5,842 nt of DNA from Microcaldota archaeon (lineage in GTDB: Archaea > Micrarchaeota > Micrarchaeia > Norongarragalinales > Norongarragalinaceae). Both the position numbers and the translations under genes were made by a program. Positions 5,717 to 5,842 of the stretch are shown piece by piece. The notes beneath the pieces were generated by a model. The model was not told where the DNA came from. It saw nothing but the letters and a program-made list of their open reading frames with translations, and did no database searches. Every line of letters begins with the position of its first letter. The first letter of the stretch is position 1. The stretch covers positions 1-5,842 of the forward strand of contig JACROM010000134.1 in assembly GCA_016214445.1 (NCBI GenBank), in the 5' to 3' direction.

Positions 5717-5842
5717 TTAATCGGCGTCTGATTTGACTACATCCTTCGTCACTATAACGTAGACCCGCCGATTCAAAAACCGCTTTGGCACGTCAACCTT
5801 CGCAGACGTACCCAACCGAGTCACGACTCTATCCAAAAAACC
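5717..5842 (-). CDS. DUF2080-like protein, C-terminal part (cut by window edge)
   Basis: This open minus-strand frame enters from the right edge and ends at the TAA at 5717-5719, giving 41 visible residues. The core, VVTRLGTSAKVDVPK followed by RFLNRRVYVIVTKD, matches the pattern I know from DUF2080 proteins ('VTkfGNSahV.VPKkwiGkkVkVi'). These are very short archaeal proteins often annotated as transposon-encoded, with an AbrB-like look. Their molecular role is not established; a DNA-binding fold is a guess from the pattern. Most of the family is only 50-70 residues long, so roughly half or more of the protein is visible. A TTG at 5834-5836 could be a start, but an upstream start beyond the edge is more likely. 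No transposase is visible here, so any link with a mobile element depends on sequence outside the window. Confidence 0.7.
   Translation of the reverse strand, partial: GFLDRVVTRLGTSAKVDVPKRFLNRRVYVIVTKDVVKSDAD

Overview
The window looks like a stretch of archaeal chromosome. The strongest evidence is a membrane-anchored archaeal LonB protease, whose two transmembrane helices sit between Walker A and Walker B. Supporting signs are a DUF2080-like protein end, a PIN-domain protein, and several genes with AT-rich TATA-like boxes about 25-40 bp upstream and no Shine-Dalgarno site. Short intergenic gaps and stop/start overlaps point to a compact genome. A DPANN-type lineage would fit, but the sequence alone does not settle the phylum.

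Layout, left to right. At 14-400 (+) lies a VapC-like PIN-domain protein whose partner gene, if any, is off the left edge. It converges on a two-gene minus-strand operon. That operon is ribonuclease Z (891-1784), followed with a 4-base ATGA overlap by a small single-pass membrane protein with four cysteines (397-894). Divergent from RNase Z, across a 66-bp spacer, is the large lonB gene (1851-3728, +). After an 81-bp gap, a 440-residue charged, helical protein of unknown function is encoded on the minus strand (3810-5132). A 116-bp spacer follows, holding a long imperfect hairpin that looks like a minus-strand terminator. Beyond it come a minus-strand coiled-coil protein (5249-5656) and the C-terminal end of a DUF2080-like gene (5717 to the right edge).

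Functionally, the recognisable genes are housekeeping: tRNA 3'-end maturation (RNase Z) and membrane-associated proteolysis (LonB). The flanks carry accessory-type genes: a PIN protein that has lost its first catalytic aspartate, and a DUF2080 member, a family often found with archaeal transposons. The two unknown minus-strand proteins between LonB and the DUF2080 fragment are the least explained part. I see no evidence for a coherent new multi-gene system. The points most worth a second look are the altered PIN active site, the 440-residue unknown, the hairpin, and the four-cysteine membrane protein tied to RNase Z.
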